DNA of 64,000 nt from Sporosarcina sp. ANT_H38 (lineage in GTDB: Bacteria > Bacillota > Bacilli > Bacillales_A > Planococcaceae), in the NCBI RefSeq assembly GCF_008369195.1, contig NZ_VOBC01000004.1:1-64000 (forward strand). Direction: 5' to 3'. Made by a program: the position numbers and the translations under genes. Shown one piece after another: positions 50,952-59,993 of the stretch; position 1 is the stretch's first letter, and every line of letters begins with the position of its first letter. Below the pieces are notes generated by a model that did no database searches, was not told the DNA's origin, and saw only the letters and a program-made list of their open reading frames with translations.

Positions 50952-51809
50952 ATGTTTGGCGCGAAAAATAAAAAACCTACCAATGTAAAGGGTGTAGATT
51001 CTAACCATAAAGCAAAAAAGACAACAGGATTTATACTTATATTAGCTGCATTCATTACCCTTGTTGTTATAATAATCACCATGGCTGTCATGAATGCTTT
51101 CGGCAACAAATGGTGGGGGGTGTCATTCGATATTCTGAAATCTATATTTGAAATGTTGTATTTCTTAAGTGGGCTTGTTTTAATAATCGGTTTATACATA
51201 GGTTATAAACAGTTGCGAGTCGCAAGCGAAGATATAAAAATACGAAATGAAAGATTAGCCATGTCGAAAAGCTTGGATTATTTAGAGGTCTTCGCATCTG
51301 AACTATTACCAAAGATGACCGAATACGTACAAAAATCTTCCTCTTCAAATGACGACGAAATAACTGTATTTTCAATTGAAGATGTAAAAAAATTAATCGA
51401 CGAAAATTACTATATCAATATAGAAAATATGGATCCTGAAATAGGAGCTTACGCATTCAGGTTACTGATTGAAAAACAAAGTCACGGAATTGAAAATATT
51501 TTTAATCAAATAGAATCATTTAGTGCGGGAATAGTGCATAGATTAGCAGATGAGACAATCGTATATGGCCCTATTTCATCTGTTTACTGCTCTTTCGTAG
51601 AAAGTGAGTTAGTCTTTTTAAGTATCCAAAGAGGGATTGGTGCACCTTTCGACAACACCATTGCGTTATACAAAAAATGGACTAAGAAGCGCGAAAGTGA
51701 TGTGAACGTCTTGAAATTAAAAGAGCTTGAGGATACAATGGAAGAGACTAGAAGGCAAATTGCAGCTTCAGCAGAACTAATTAAACCACAAAAACCCATG
51801 GGAAGCTGA
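50952..51809 (+). CDS. Two-helix membrane protein of a prophage cassette, unknown
   Basis: 285 residues. Basic N-terminus, membrane segments at about 24-50 and 66-88, then a cytoplasmic part of about 195 residues beginning QLRVASEDIKIRNERLAMSKSL and ending in a helix (LKELEDTMEETRRQIAASAEL). This topology is common among membrane-anchored phage-exclusion proteins, but no family is recognised. It is AT-rich and opposite in strand to the phage genes on both sides, as moron genes are. Confidence 0.6.
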   Translation: MFGAKNKKPTNVKGVDSNHKAKKTTGFILILAAFITLVVIIITMAVMNAFGNKWWGVSFDILKSIFEMLYFLSGLVLIIGLYIGYKQLRVASEDIKIRNERLAMSKSLDYLEVFASELLPKMTEYVQKSSSSNDDEITVFSIEDVKKLIDENYYINIENMDPEIGAYAFRLLIEKQSHGIENIFNQIESFSAGIVHRLADETIVYGPISSVYCSFVESELVFLSIQRGIGAPFDNTIALYKKWTKKRESDVNVLKLKELEDTMEETRRQIAASAELIKPQKPMGS

Positions 51810-51842
51810 CTTTGGGTATACAAACATTAAGGAGTGGTTTCT

Positions 51843-52025
51843 ATGAGTAAAGAAGAAACTCTATTAGTATTTATCGAATTACAAAAAAAGTTTATCGAGA
51901 ATAGCCAAAACCAAGCCTTGATCTCTGCGGGGGTAAGGCGAAAGAAGCCGGACAACACTTCGAACTTTAGTAATATATTCAGTAAGTTGCACGAAGGAAT
52001 AAAAGAATACGAAACTGTTCGATAA
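51843..52025 (+). CDS. Small cassette protein, unknown
   Basis: 60 residues, soluble and helical (SKEETLLVFIELQKKFIENS). AAGGAG lies 8 bases before the ATG at 51843, 33 bp after the membrane protein gene, so the two form one plus-strand cassette. A bidirectional terminator follows. Confidence 0.6.
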   Translation: MSKEETLLVFIELQKKFIENSQNQALISAGVRRKKPDNTSNFSNIFSKLHEGIKEYETVR

Positions 52026-52038
52026 GTAATTCGAAAAC

Positions 52039-52075
52039 AAAAGGCGACCACTCCGAATTGGAATGGCCGCCTTTT
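52039..52075. terminator. Bidirectional terminator between cassette and lysis genes
   Basis: AAAAGGCG-CCA-TCC arms with GGA-TGG-CGCCTTTT; serves the plus-strand cassette and the minus-strand amidase gene. Confidence 0.8.
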
Positions 52076-52083
52076 ATCTGCTC

Positions 52084-52854
52084 TTATTTATTTACCGCAA
52101 CAGTATACTTAACCGCTAACCCCAATACATCCGCATCAGTGAGCGTGCCATTTGCTAATTTTTCTGCCCACGATACATGCGCCCCTGCCTTAACGGCTGC
52201 AGCTACGATGATTTGACGATGCGCTTTACTCGCTAACGACGTTTCTGTCTCTGATTTTAAAGCTGGGCTTGAAAACTTCAATTCCTCATCCTCCTTCGGT
52301 GGCTCCACTTTTGCTTTAAGATTAAATGCTTTAGCTATCCCATTAGCATGACCACGCGCAACTTGATTAAGAAACTTATCATTCTTTAACAGCACGGCGT
52401 CATTCGGATTATCGATAAAACCGCTCTCTGTTAGTATTGCGGCCATTTTTGAATCACGTAATACTTGCAAGTTTTTACGTTTCTTACCGCGATTATGCCA
52501 GTTGGTCGCTTTAATAACCTCGGCGTTAATTTCGTTTTGAGTAGCGATTGATGTCGCATTTACTGTTCCGGTGTATATAAAATCCTCGTATCCATAACCG
52601 CTTGGAGTCGCATTGATGTGGATGGATAGCAATAGATCCGCTCCCCATACATTCGCAATCTTGGCGCGTTCAGCAAGAGGTAGATAAACGTCGCTAGTAC
52701 GGGTCATTTTAACAATTGCTCCGATGTAATCTCTAATTAAAATATCTTGTACCTTAAGAGCAATTGTGAGCGTTAAATCTTTCTCTCTCATGCCGAAACC
52801 AACTGCTCCTGGGTCATGGCCGCCGTGACCTGCATCTATTACGATTTTAACCAT
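52084..52854 (-). CDS. Phage endolysin, N-acetylmuramoyl-L-alanine amidase (Amidase_3)
   Basis: 256 residues. Zinc ligands in VIDAGHGGHDPGAVG (His), GMREKDLTL (Glu) and LLLSIHINATPSG (His); catalytic glutamate in ILTESGFIDNPND. This is the AmiC/CwlC-type fold (residues 1-175). After a linker the C-terminal 70 residues include SLASKAHRQIIVAAAVKAGA and LTDADVLGLAVKY, a likely wall-binding or regulatory part. Last gene of the lysis cassette. Confidence 0.92.
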   Translation of the reverse strand: MVKIVIDAGHGGHDPGAVGFGMREKDLTLTIALKVQDILIRDYIGAIVKMTRTSDVYLPLAERAKIANVWGADLLLSIHINATPSGYGYEDFIYTGTVNATSIATQNEINAEVIKATNWHNRGKKRKNLQVLRDSKMAAILTESGFIDNPNDAVLLKNDKFLNQVARGHANGIAKAFNLKAKVEPPKEDEELKFSSPALKSETETSLASKAHRQIIVAAAVKAGAHVSWAEKLANGTLTDADVLGLAVKYTVAVNK

Positions 52855-52855
52855 A

Positions 52856-53104
52856 TTATTTCAGCCCCCTTTGTTTAAGAGCTCTTTCCTGTTTCTTCGC
52901 TTTTTCAGTTAGCAAATAAGTATTTTTATAAACACCGTAAATCAGCAATGCAAATGGAATTGCCGCAATGAGTACGGCTGTAAAAGCATTTATACTTCCC
53001 GTGTTAAACCATTCAAACTCGATGTTAAGTGTGCCCAAAAATAAAAGGATTGCTGATAGCAACCCCCCGAATAATCCGATATGTTGTTTTAGTTTATCAT
53101 TCAC
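52856..53104 (-). CDS. Phage holin
   Basis: 82 residues, two membrane helices (about 8-26 and 40-60), basic C-terminus (KAKKQERALKQRGLK). Size, topology and place between XhlA and the amidase identify a holin, phi-LC3/SPP1-like. One base separates it from the amidase. Confidence 0.85.
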   Translation of the reverse strand: MNDKLKQHIGLFGGLLSAILLFLGTLNIEFEWFNTGSINAFTAVLIAAIPFALLIYGVYKNTYLLTEKAKKQERALKQRGLK

Positions 53105-53121
53105 CTTATATCATCCTCCTT

Positions 53122-53412
53122 TTATTTAAAAAACTGTGTAGCTGCGTAAATGATGACACCGATAAGACCGGAAGCACCCGATAAATTAAACACCACTTTC
53201 CAAAACTGCGATAATTTTATTTTGTTGGTATCAAGATGATGATCGATTAACCTATTGAGTAATGCTTTTTGTTCGGCTCCCTCTGTTTCCACCGCAGTTT
53301 TTACACTGTCCATTTTGTGAGATAGTCCGGAAACTGTTGTTTCTAGAATAGTGATACGCTGTTCATGGTTTTGCAAAATAGGCATGCCTTCTTGTTCCCT
53401 TCCGATATTCAT
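53122..53412 (-). CDS. xhlA: XhlA-type hemolysin-like lysis protein
   Basis: 96 residues: an N-terminal coiled coil (QRITILETTVSGLSHKMDSV) and one C-terminal membrane helix (VVFNLSGASGLIGVIIYAATQFF). This is the XhlA layout seen in PBSX, where it works with the holin and amidase in cell lysis. AAGGAG precedes the ATG. Confidence 0.88.
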   Translation of the reverse strand: MNIGREQEGMPILQNHEQRITILETTVSGLSHKMDSVKTAVETEGAEQKALLNRLIDHHLDTNKIKLSQFWKVVFNLSGASGLIGVIIYAATQFFK

Positions 53413-53438
53413 TCAATCACTCCTTATTTTTGAGTATA

Positions 53439-53465
53439 TAAAAAGAGCACCAGACGTGGATGCTC
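53439..53465 (-). terminator. Terminator upstream of xhlA
   Basis: GAGCA-CCAGACGTGG-TGCTC fold, A6 before it on the plus strand (T6 on the minus). It would end or attenuate the tail operon before the lysis genes. Confidence 0.6.
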
Positions 53466-53501
53466 CGATTTTAGACATAAAAAATACACCTCAATGGGTG
53501 T

Positions 53502-53660
53502 TCAATCTTTCGAAGGTAAAAGCGCACCGTAGCCGTAATCCGTAGCCAAAACATGCTTAACAGCCTCCTTGTCGCTTTCCGGAACTGTTTCCACTGAGTA
53601 TTTCTCTGGTTTTTCATGAATCATTTTTGCAAAAATTTTATGAATTGCTCTGATTTCCAT
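53502..53660 (-). CDS. Small XkdX/CD1375-like phage protein
   Basis: 52 residues: MEIRAIHKIFAKMIHEKPEK then VPESDKEAVKHVLATDYGYG. The pattern of a short amphipathic helix, a VP turn and a KEAVKxVL helix is that of XkdX/CD1375-like tail-end proteins, which sit between fibre and lysis genes. GGGGGAATGTG precedes the ATG. One base from the next gene upstream. Confidence 0.6.
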   Translation of the reverse strand: MEIRAIHKIFAKMIHEKPEKYSVETVPESDKEAVKHVLATDYGYGALLPSKD

Positions 53661-53661
53661 A

Positions 53662-53892
53662 TCACATTCCCCCAATCATCATATAGAGTTCAAGAATTGC
53701 TTCTTTATTGGTCAAATCCTCTGACCTGATGGCTAAATTCTCCATGTAAAGTTCTAGGTTAGCCTCCATAAGGAGAATACTTTCGTTTTCCAGCCGCTCA
53801 ACCATCTCTTCCGACGATTCCCCATCAAATACCTTCTCAAAATCACCGAAAGTACCGTCTTGCAGACGTTTACGCCTTACTAATCCGCCCAT
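53662..53892 (-). CDS. Small phage protein (XkdW-position)
   Basis: 76 residues; Glu-rich helical C-terminal part (EEMVERLENESILLMEANLELYMENLA). It overlaps the stop of the large fibre gene by one base. Occupies the XkdW position of PBSX-type phages; family not certain. Confidence 0.6.
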   Translation of the reverse strand: MGGLVRRKRLQDGTFGDFEKVFDGESSEEMVERLENESILLMEANLELYMENLAIRSEDLTNKEAILELYMMIGGM

Positions 53893-56243
53893 CAGCTCAA
53901 CACCCCCGAAATTAATGTTATACCTTTGTCGCTCGTCGTACTCGTTCGTGTCATCGTCAATTTTAGTATGATGTTTTCCTTTGGTGTTCCTGCATCGAAT
54001 ATAAATTCATCTTCCTCAATACCCTCTGAAACGAACGCCGTTGCGGATTTAGTCATTGCCACGAAATTCTCTGCTGAGCCACTTGCGCCCATTGAAATTT
54101 CCGCACTAACTACTAAGTCGCCTACTTCGCGCTCAACCCATACTAACGCTCCTTTCGCCGTACCGTTAGGAGGTGTTAACTTATACCGCACAACTGCCGT
54201 TTTTAACGGTTGCACATTGTCTTCCTTCTTAATTTGCAACGTTTTACTCGTTACTGCTCCATATGCGTCCGTGGCCTGTATCGTAATTGTATTAGCGCCC
54301 GGTGCTAGTGCCGATAACGACAATTGGAACGTGAATGGCCCGCCTGTGCCTGTGTAAACGTTTGTATATGATCCGTTTGCTATTTTGTACTTAACCGTAA
54401 TCTCTCCGTTATCCGGATCTGCTACACTACCGCCAATCGTGATAATGTCGGTATTGATTAAATCGGTAGCGGACGGGAATGTATTGATCGTCAACGATGC
54501 CGGACGATTCGGAACAACGTAGAATACACGGGTTTGCTCTGCCGGTGCTCCGCCCTGGTTATCCTCCGCCCAAACTCTTAACGTGTGCTGTCCGCCCTCG
54601 ACAAGTACCGGCGTTACGGCCTCGGCTCCGTTGTACAGCATCCCACCTTTAAATATGAGCGTTAGGTTGAACGGTATTGCCGCACCTGTTGAAATGTGCG
54701 TTAAAATCGCCCGCTTTTCGCCTCCATCTATTTGATACATGACAGTAACGACATTACCACTATCCGTGTCTGTGGCTGTGCCGATAATGCCATAAGTATC
54801 ATTTTCGTACAATGTACGGCTATCTGTGGTGCTTAACGTCATTGTCGGCGCCGCATTGTGCTGTATCGTGAACGCCTCGGAATAAACATAATCGGAATAC
54901 ACATTGCTTGTATTTTTTGCTCTGACTCTGAATTCAACGTTTTGCAAAGCTTTATCTATCGTTACTGTGAATGGCCTTGTAAGTGCGTTTGAGTGCGTAC
55001 CTACAATTGCCCATGCGCCTCCATTGTATCGGTGCTCAACTTCGTAAACGCTTATACTAGGCGCTGTGGATGCTACAAAAGCAAGGGTTAACGCTTGTTT
55101 AGGTAACAATGTTGTGTTAGGTGCGGGCGTTGTGAATCCTCCTGGCGGTGCGATACTTTGTGATACTCGACTGCCTCGGACGTACCAAAAACCGTCTGTG
55201 TGCTTGCCGTTGGTCGGGTACGCGCCCTCTGTCGCTGTAATGTTGGATTGGACTAATGTTCCTTGTGCGTCGGGACCGATGACACCCGTTAAGGTCGTCA
55301 TCTTTCGCATGCCATTGGCATCCATCGCCACTAACTTGTCCGCGCTCACATTGTTAACTCCACCAGACGGAACGTAAACCACCGTCGTCCACGGATGTGA
55401 ACCGTATCCACTTACTGTAAAGAACCCTGTAGTAGTATCGAAAAACATACCTGAATAACCTATGGTATTACTCCCAAACCACGCATCGGATTTTGGTGTT
55501 TCCGAAATGATATAGGGTTTCTTTACGTTGTATTTACTCCAATAATACATAGGTTTCGCAACGGTCAATAATGCGCTATCTCTATAAGCTGATTCCAAAC
55601 CGTTAGAATCAACGGCCTTAACTCGGAACTTTACGGACGTTGCTGTTGGTACGGCATAAGTGAACGTTGGTGACGTTGGTTGTGCGATAACGGTCCACCC
55701 GCCGCCGTTTATCGATGCCTCCAAAACATACTTTGATAGGTTGCTTTCTGCATCGCCCGATGATCCCCAGGTAACGGCCTTGCTATCACCAATTTCTAAC
55801 GTGCCTGTTGGTTGTGTGAATGCGCCAGGCATTGTTGGGGCTGTGTTAACAATATTTCTTCGGATATACCAATATCCATCACTATGCCTATCATTCGCCG
55901 GATAAGCGTTGGCTTCGGCTATAACATTTGATTGAACTAATGAACCGATTTTATAACCGGTAAAAGCCATAGTATATATATATAACTCGAATCGTACTTG
56001 GTCTGGTACTCCGTTTGTGTATTTGTATAGTTTGTTGGAATAAGTATTATAAACGGTTTCCCCGCTATAACCAGGGTAAATTGTTTTATATATCCCGTTA
56101 CCTACCGGATTACCATACTCGTTTATAGAATACCCGGTGTGGCCGTTAATTTTCCCGCCACTTGGTTGTTCGTATTGAGAACTTTCTAAGGTTAATCCAT
56201 AAGTTTCTACCGCCATATACTTGTCGAAATAATAATTAGCCAC
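53892..56243 (-). CDS. Large tail fibre/adhesin-like protein with Fn3/Ig-type modules
   Basis: 783 residues. Two copies of a segment of about 35 residues: LVQSNVIAEANAYPANDRHS-DGYWYIR near 103 and LVQSNITATEGAYPTNGKHT-DGFWYVR near 325. Each is followed by a fibronectin-III-like module (SKYVLEASINGGGWTVI; VYEVEHRYNGGAWAIVG). C-terminal bacterial Ig-like modules (ATDTDSGNVVTVMYQIDGG; VADPDNGEITVKYKI) precede a distinct end domain. Likely at the host-contacting tip of the tail. Confidence 0.75.
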   Translation of the reverse strand: MANYYFDKYMAVETYGLTLESSQYEQPSGGKINGHTGYSINEYGNPVGNGIYKTIYPGYSGETVYNTYSNKLYKYTNGVPDQVRFELYIYTMAFTGYKIGSLVQSNVIAEANAYPANDRHSDGYWYIRRNIVNTAPTMPGAFTQPTGTLEIGDSKAVTWGSSGDAESNLSKYVLEASINGGGWTVIAQPTSPTFTYAVPTATSVKFRVKAVDSNGLESAYRDSALLTVAKPMYYWSKYNVKKPYIISETPKSDAWFGSNTIGYSGMFFDTTTGFFTVSGYGSHPWTTVVYVPSGGVNNVSADKLVAMDANGMRKMTTLTGVIGPDAQGTLVQSNITATEGAYPTNGKHTDGFWYVRGSRVSQSIAPPGGFTTPAPNTTLLPKQALTLAFVASTAPSISVYEVEHRYNGGAWAIVGTHSNALTRPFTVTIDKALQNVEFRVRAKNTSNVYSDYVYSEAFTIQHNAAPTMTLSTTDSRTLYENDTYGIIGTATDTDSGNVVTVMYQIDGGEKRAILTHISTGAAIPFNLTLIFKGGMLYNGAEAVTPVLVEGGQHTLRVWAEDNQGGAPAEQTRVFYVVPNRPASLTINTFPSATDLINTDIITIGGSVADPDNGEITVKYKIANGSYTNVYTGTGGPFTFQLSLSALAPGANTITIQATDAYGAVTSKTLQIKKEDNVQPLKTAVVRYKLTPPNGTAKGALVWVEREVGDLVVSAEISMGASGSAENFVAMTKSATAFVSEGIEEDEFIFDAGTPKENIILKLTMTRTSTTSDKGITLISGVLS

Positions 56244-56244
56244 C

Positions 56245-56808
56245 TTACACCACCTCCATTACAGACACTTTGAGCGTTCCCCAATGTCCGTAAATAATTT
56301 GTTGTCTTATCGCGTCAAATGCCGCGTTCGTCCGTGCTACCCTGGCGCCTTTTTTATACACTTTTGTAAGTGCCGGGACTGTTATTCCTGTGGCTGTAAC
56401 TGTCGCAATTTTGACCGTTTCCTGCTGCTCATCATCGTATATCGTGACGTATTCACCCGCTTTAAAAGGTATAGCATCCAATTTGACTGTCGTTGCACCT
56501 ACCACCAGGGCAACCTGTGACACTGCCGCACTCATTAATCGAGTTAATTGTTTCGGCGGTTGTCCGTCTAACGTGTCAAAAAATGTCCCGTTATTTTCTT
56601 TAACTCGGCCCAACATTTCGATTTCAATTTGCATCCGTTGTCTTTCCGCATAGGCTTTCATCAATAGTTCGTAGGCGTCAAACACGCCATTTTCGATGTT
56701 GTTTATCCTGGATGCGGTAAAGCGTGTTCCTTCCTGGATAACAACTCCGCTCTCTGTATCCACAATATGATCGTGCCATAAGAGTTTTAAATATGGATTC
56801 TGTTGCAC
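56245..56808 (-). CDS. Phage tail/fibre-associated protein
   Basis: 187 residues. The N-terminus (GVVIQEGTRFTASRINNIENGVFDAYELL) resembles the docking segment of fibre proteins. Residues 95-165 form a beta module, DAIPFKAGEYVTIYDDEQQE-TVKIATV, with a related module in the neighbour 56824-58137. One base upstream of the large fibre gene. Function inferred from position. Confidence 0.65.
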   Translation of the reverse strand: MQQNPYLKLLWHDHIVDTESGVVIQEGTRFTASRINNIENGVFDAYELLMKAYAERQRMQIEIEMLGRVKENNGTFFDTLDGQPPKQLTRLMSAAVSQVALVVGATTVKLDAIPFKAGEYVTIYDDEQQETVKIATVTATGITVPALTKVYKKGARVARTNAAFDAIRQQIIYGHWGTLKVSVMEVV

Positions 56809-56823
56809 TCTCTCACTCCCTTT

Positions 56824-58137
56824 TTATAGTAAGTCTTCCGGCGCCGGTGTCCACGGGGTTGCTGCGGTTCCTAGTTCTAGTTTTAATTTACGCAATTCAA
56901 AACTAGTCCCATTATTGTTTGCTCCTATCATTACAGCCGCGTTCGTCCTGGCTTTGGCTCTGAACACCATTTGGTAAAAATTCCATTGATTATCGGTTTT
57001 TATAGAAATGCTGTTAATAGAATAGTTACCCTCGTTTTTATCCATGACATAGTTGTAATTAAGGGAATACATATCTGCTGTTTTCATTTCAAACGATAGC
57101 GTATAAATTTGTCCCTCTTCTAAAAACGTTAAATAGTCGGTTACAACACCATAATTGACGTTAACCCTATCAACTTTGACGCTTTTTGGATTGCCATTAA
57201 TAATAGTCGCTACACACCAGTTCCACTCTTCCGGTTTATGATGGTAATTGGTATTAACCAACAAGTTACGCCCCTCATAAACTGTCAATCTTGACAGACT
57301 ACTGAATCCTAACTCCCCGGCTTTTACCTCCGATGTCGTCCGCGCTACAAGTGCGTTTATCTTGTACGGAAGGGCTGTGGGCGTGATTGTCAACGATCCT
57401 ACTCCCACGGCTGTTATTTTTACATTTTCATTGCTTACACCGTCCGTTATCGTCACTTCCTGCCCGACATAAAAGCCGGTTGACGTGCTGACGGGTATAA
57501 CAATATCACTATAATTAGTTAGTTTTACGGAATCAATTTCCATATTCACACCCGCGGTTGTTGCCCAATCAAAACGGAAACCTCGAATGTCGCCGTTTGT
57601 TTTCCACGCGCTATGCGTCCAGGCGTCTAAAAGTGCGGTGTGCCATTGACCATCCGCAATAAGTGACGCCCCGCGCATCTGGTGCGCCACATGTGCGCTA
57701 GTGTGTAAATCGTTTGTAAAGTATATTTCCCACGCCGTTGATATCCCGTTCAATATTCGATACCGAAACTCTATAAAGCGCGCAACATTAGGATCGAATG
57801 AACCTATTTTCTCCATAATTATCATTGGATCGGTATTAATAGATGTGACGTTAATAACACCATTGGCAACGCTGTTAACGGTTGTACTTGACACGTTATA
57901 TGGCAAGGTGTCAAATTCATCTGCATATAAAACCTTTTTCGCCACGGTTGCGGCCGCATTATAACGGCTCATGCCCGTCATGGTTGCAAGGTCATCCTTG
58001 AATGACAGACCTGGCCGGATGAAATCGGTCCATCTATCCTTGTTAAATATGCGGCCCGTCTTAGTCGCCCATTGCAACCCGTCCCAAATCTTTAACTCTT
58101 TCACCGCTTGCCCGTTTGCTAGTTTAATATGAGCCAT
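56824..58137 (-). CDS. Tail fibre protein with carbohydrate-binding-like modules
   Basis: 437 residues. N-terminal 45 residues (MAHIKLANGQAVKELKIWDG) look like a tail-attachment piece. Residues about 70-205 and 300-430 have jelly-roll, carbohydrate-binding-like patterns (FIEFRYRILNGISTAWEIYF; TYEFT-like beta strands ending FELRKLKLELGTAATPW). The middle holds the VGQEVTITDGVSNENVKITAV module shared with 56245-56808. Host surface recognition is inferred. Confidence 0.65.
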   Translation of the reverse strand: MAHIKLANGQAVKELKIWDGLQWATKTGRIFNKDRWTDFIRPGLSFKDDLATMTGMSRYNAAATVAKKVLYADEFDTLPYNVSSTTVNSVANGVINVTSINTDPMIIMEKIGSFDPNVARFIEFRYRILNGISTAWEIYFTNDLHTSAHVAHQMRGASLIADGQWHTALLDAWTHSAWKTNGDIRGFRFDWATTAGVNMEIDSVKLTNYSDIVIPVSTSTGFYVGQEVTITDGVSNENVKITAVGVGSLTITPTALPYKINALVARTTSEVKAGELGFSSLSRLTVYEGRNLLVNTNYHHKPEEWNWCVATIINGNPKSVKVDRVNVNYGVVTDYLTFLEEGQIYTLSFEMKTADMYSLNYNYVMDKNEGNYSINSISIKTDNQWNFYQMVFRAKARTNAAVMIGANNNGTSFELRKLKLELGTAATPWTPAPEDLL

Positions 58138-59691
58138 TTAAATCACAATCCAAATATCATTGGGCTGCGGATTTACGGGCGCGGTTGCTGATACGGTTAT
58201 TCGTGCCGCGTTGGATGCCGGGAATTGGCTGTTATTGGTCAATTGACTTGTTTGGGTCGGTATGATCGGTTTGTTGAGTAAAGAGGCGTATTCATGTGTA
58301 TGGATGGCCAACTCTTCCAATAGGATTAAGTCAATGGCCGGTTTGGCCCCGGAATAAGTAATTTTGTCCAGTAACGCCTTATTTGTATGGGTGTGAATCT
58401 GATTCAATAGCGCTTGTGTAATACTGGCCAATACTGTCGCATTGCTATGTGTATGGGTATTCGTGAGGTGTGCCTGTGTCAATGCGTCCAATACTGTCTT
58501 GTTCGCATGGTTATGGCTGTTATCAATGATAGCTTGGGTAATTAAATCTAGGATTAATTTGTTTGCATGGGCGTGTTTAGCATCGTGCGCCTCTGTTATT
58601 TTTGTACGCTCATCGGGTGAAATGTGTTTTACATTGTCGTTTGCATGGGCGGTAACTTTCGCCTGGGAACCCACGGTTGTCTCTAGTTCGTCCCATTCGC
58701 TCCAAATGTTAGTTAACTGATTCCCATAACGCGTCCACATTTTTGTGGAATAACCATCATAGGCAAGCTGTCTTACATAACCGCCCGATTGGTCATTCCA
58801 TGCCCGTTCAGTGAAAACATGTACAAAAGTACCCGCTTTGCCCGCAAGTCCTACTGCGGTTGAATTTTTGAACTCTTGGGTTGTTCGGTAACTCGCGTAA
58901 TCAACGGGACTAGGAACAACTGCGCGGTTATCGAGAATTCTAAGGCCTGTCATCGCTAATGCATACGCCTGGGCGCTGACCTTAGCCGCCTCCGCTTTAG
59001 CGGTAGCACCGGCGGGCGTTTCCTTCGCATCTAGCGCCGCCTGTAACCCTGTTATCTGCGTTATTGGATGTTCATGGGCTGCCGGCGGGAATAGTGTAGG
59101 TTTTCCGGTCAATGCCGCCCAGGATAATAGCACGTCGATGCTCTCGTTCTCTGCAATCTTTATCCATGCTGCGGATTGGTAAATATATTGCGCCCACCCA
59201 CTAATAACAGTGGTGTCTGCGGTAGCATTTACAACGTGTACGATAATGGAATCCTTGTTTACAAGGGCGTTTCTTTCGGCAATCGTCTGAACGACTTTTA
59301 TCTTTAAATTCGTAACGCTCTCAACAATGTTGACTAACCTTCGTTCGTGGTCCGTCAAGGTTACACCGTGGGCCGCTATGTCGTCCAAATGCTTTTGGGT
59401 TACCTTGTCCAATACCGTCTTGTTCGCATGCTTGTGCGTGTCATCTATGACAGTCTGCGTTATATGCTTTAGCACCGGCATGTTTTGGTGTTCGTGGATG
59501 TCGTCTAACAGTTCTTGTGTGACAGTGTTCAATACTTTCTTGTTCGGGTGATCGTGCATAACAGTATCCAAAGTTAAAAGTTCCTGCTCTATTTTGTTCA
59601 TGTTTTCAGCGGAATAAGGCGTTCCCTTTTGTAATTCGTTCCCTTCGTCATCGTATACAGTGTTTTTCCAGGTGGTCACTTCATACGTCAT
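58138..59691 (-). CDS. Tail fibre (XkdV-like) with histidine-rich 20-residue repeats
   Basis: 517 residues. N-terminal and C-terminal thirds carry repeats of about 20 residues of the form H-x-NKTVLD-x-ITQ-x-LLD-x-x-H (e.g. HANKTVLDALTQAHLTNTHT, HSNATVLASITQALLNQIHT). The centre (about 275-345) has a pyocin-knob-like module (AGTFVHVFTERAWNDQSGGYVRQ). The end is VSATAPVNPQPNDIWIVI. Several repeats begin with H-x-H pairs, which in T4 fibres bind metal. Stop overlaps the next gene's start by none (0-bp gap). Confidence 0.78.
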   Translation of the reverse strand: MTYEVTTWKNTVYDDEGNELQKGTPYSAENMNKIEQELLTLDTVMHDHPNKKVLNTVTQELLDDIHEHQNMPVLKHITQTVIDDTHKHANKTVLDKVTQKHLDDIAAHGVTLTDHERRLVNIVESVTNLKIKVVQTIAERNALVNKDSIIVHVVNATADTTVISGWAQYIYQSAAWIKIAENESIDVLLSWAALTGKPTLFPPAAHEHPITQITGLQAALDAKETPAGATAKAEAAKVSAQAYALAMTGLRILDNRAVVPSPVDYASYRTTQEFKNSTAVGLAGKAGTFVHVFTERAWNDQSGGYVRQLAYDGYSTKMWTRYGNQLTNIWSEWDELETTVGSQAKVTAHANDNVKHISPDERTKITEAHDAKHAHANKLILDLITQAIIDNSHNHANKTVLDALTQAHLTNTHTHSNATVLASITQALLNQIHTHTNKALLDKITYSGAKPAIDLILLEELAIHTHEYASLLNKPIIPTQTSQLTNNSQFPASNAARITVSATAPVNPQPNDIWIVI

Positions 59692-59693
59692 AT

Positions 59694-59993
59694 TTAACCC
59701 TCCTGTACCGTGATAGTGAATTCAAATGCGAGGACTAAGCCATCATCTTTCTTCTCGATACTAAACGGCTTGATTGCCAATATTTCATTTGCCGAAGATA
59801 ATAGCTGCGCTTCTTCAACGTAACCTGTTTCCGTTTCGAGGTAGATGTATTTCCGTAATACTTTACCTTCTTTGACGGTTTTGAAAATATCGTAATTGAC
59901 ATATTGGCCGTTAAACTTAACTTTTCCACGATGGACCAATTCGTCTAAATAATTGATTAAGCGGTCAACTAAAACCTGCTGTACAACGCTCAT
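59694..59993 (-). CDS. Small phage tail protein, unknown
   Basis: 99 residues, beta-rich (GKVKFNGQYVNYDIFKTVKE; YIYLETETGYVEEAQLLSS). Sits between the DUF2313 gene (1-base overlap) and the fibre gene. Homologues in this position are common in Bacillales prophages; function unknown. Confidence 0.65.
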   Translation of the reverse strand: MSVVQQVLVDRLINYLDELVHRGKVKFNGQYVNYDIFKTVKEGKVLRKYIYLETETGYVEEAQLLSSANEILAIKPFSIEKKDDGLVLAFEFTITVQEG

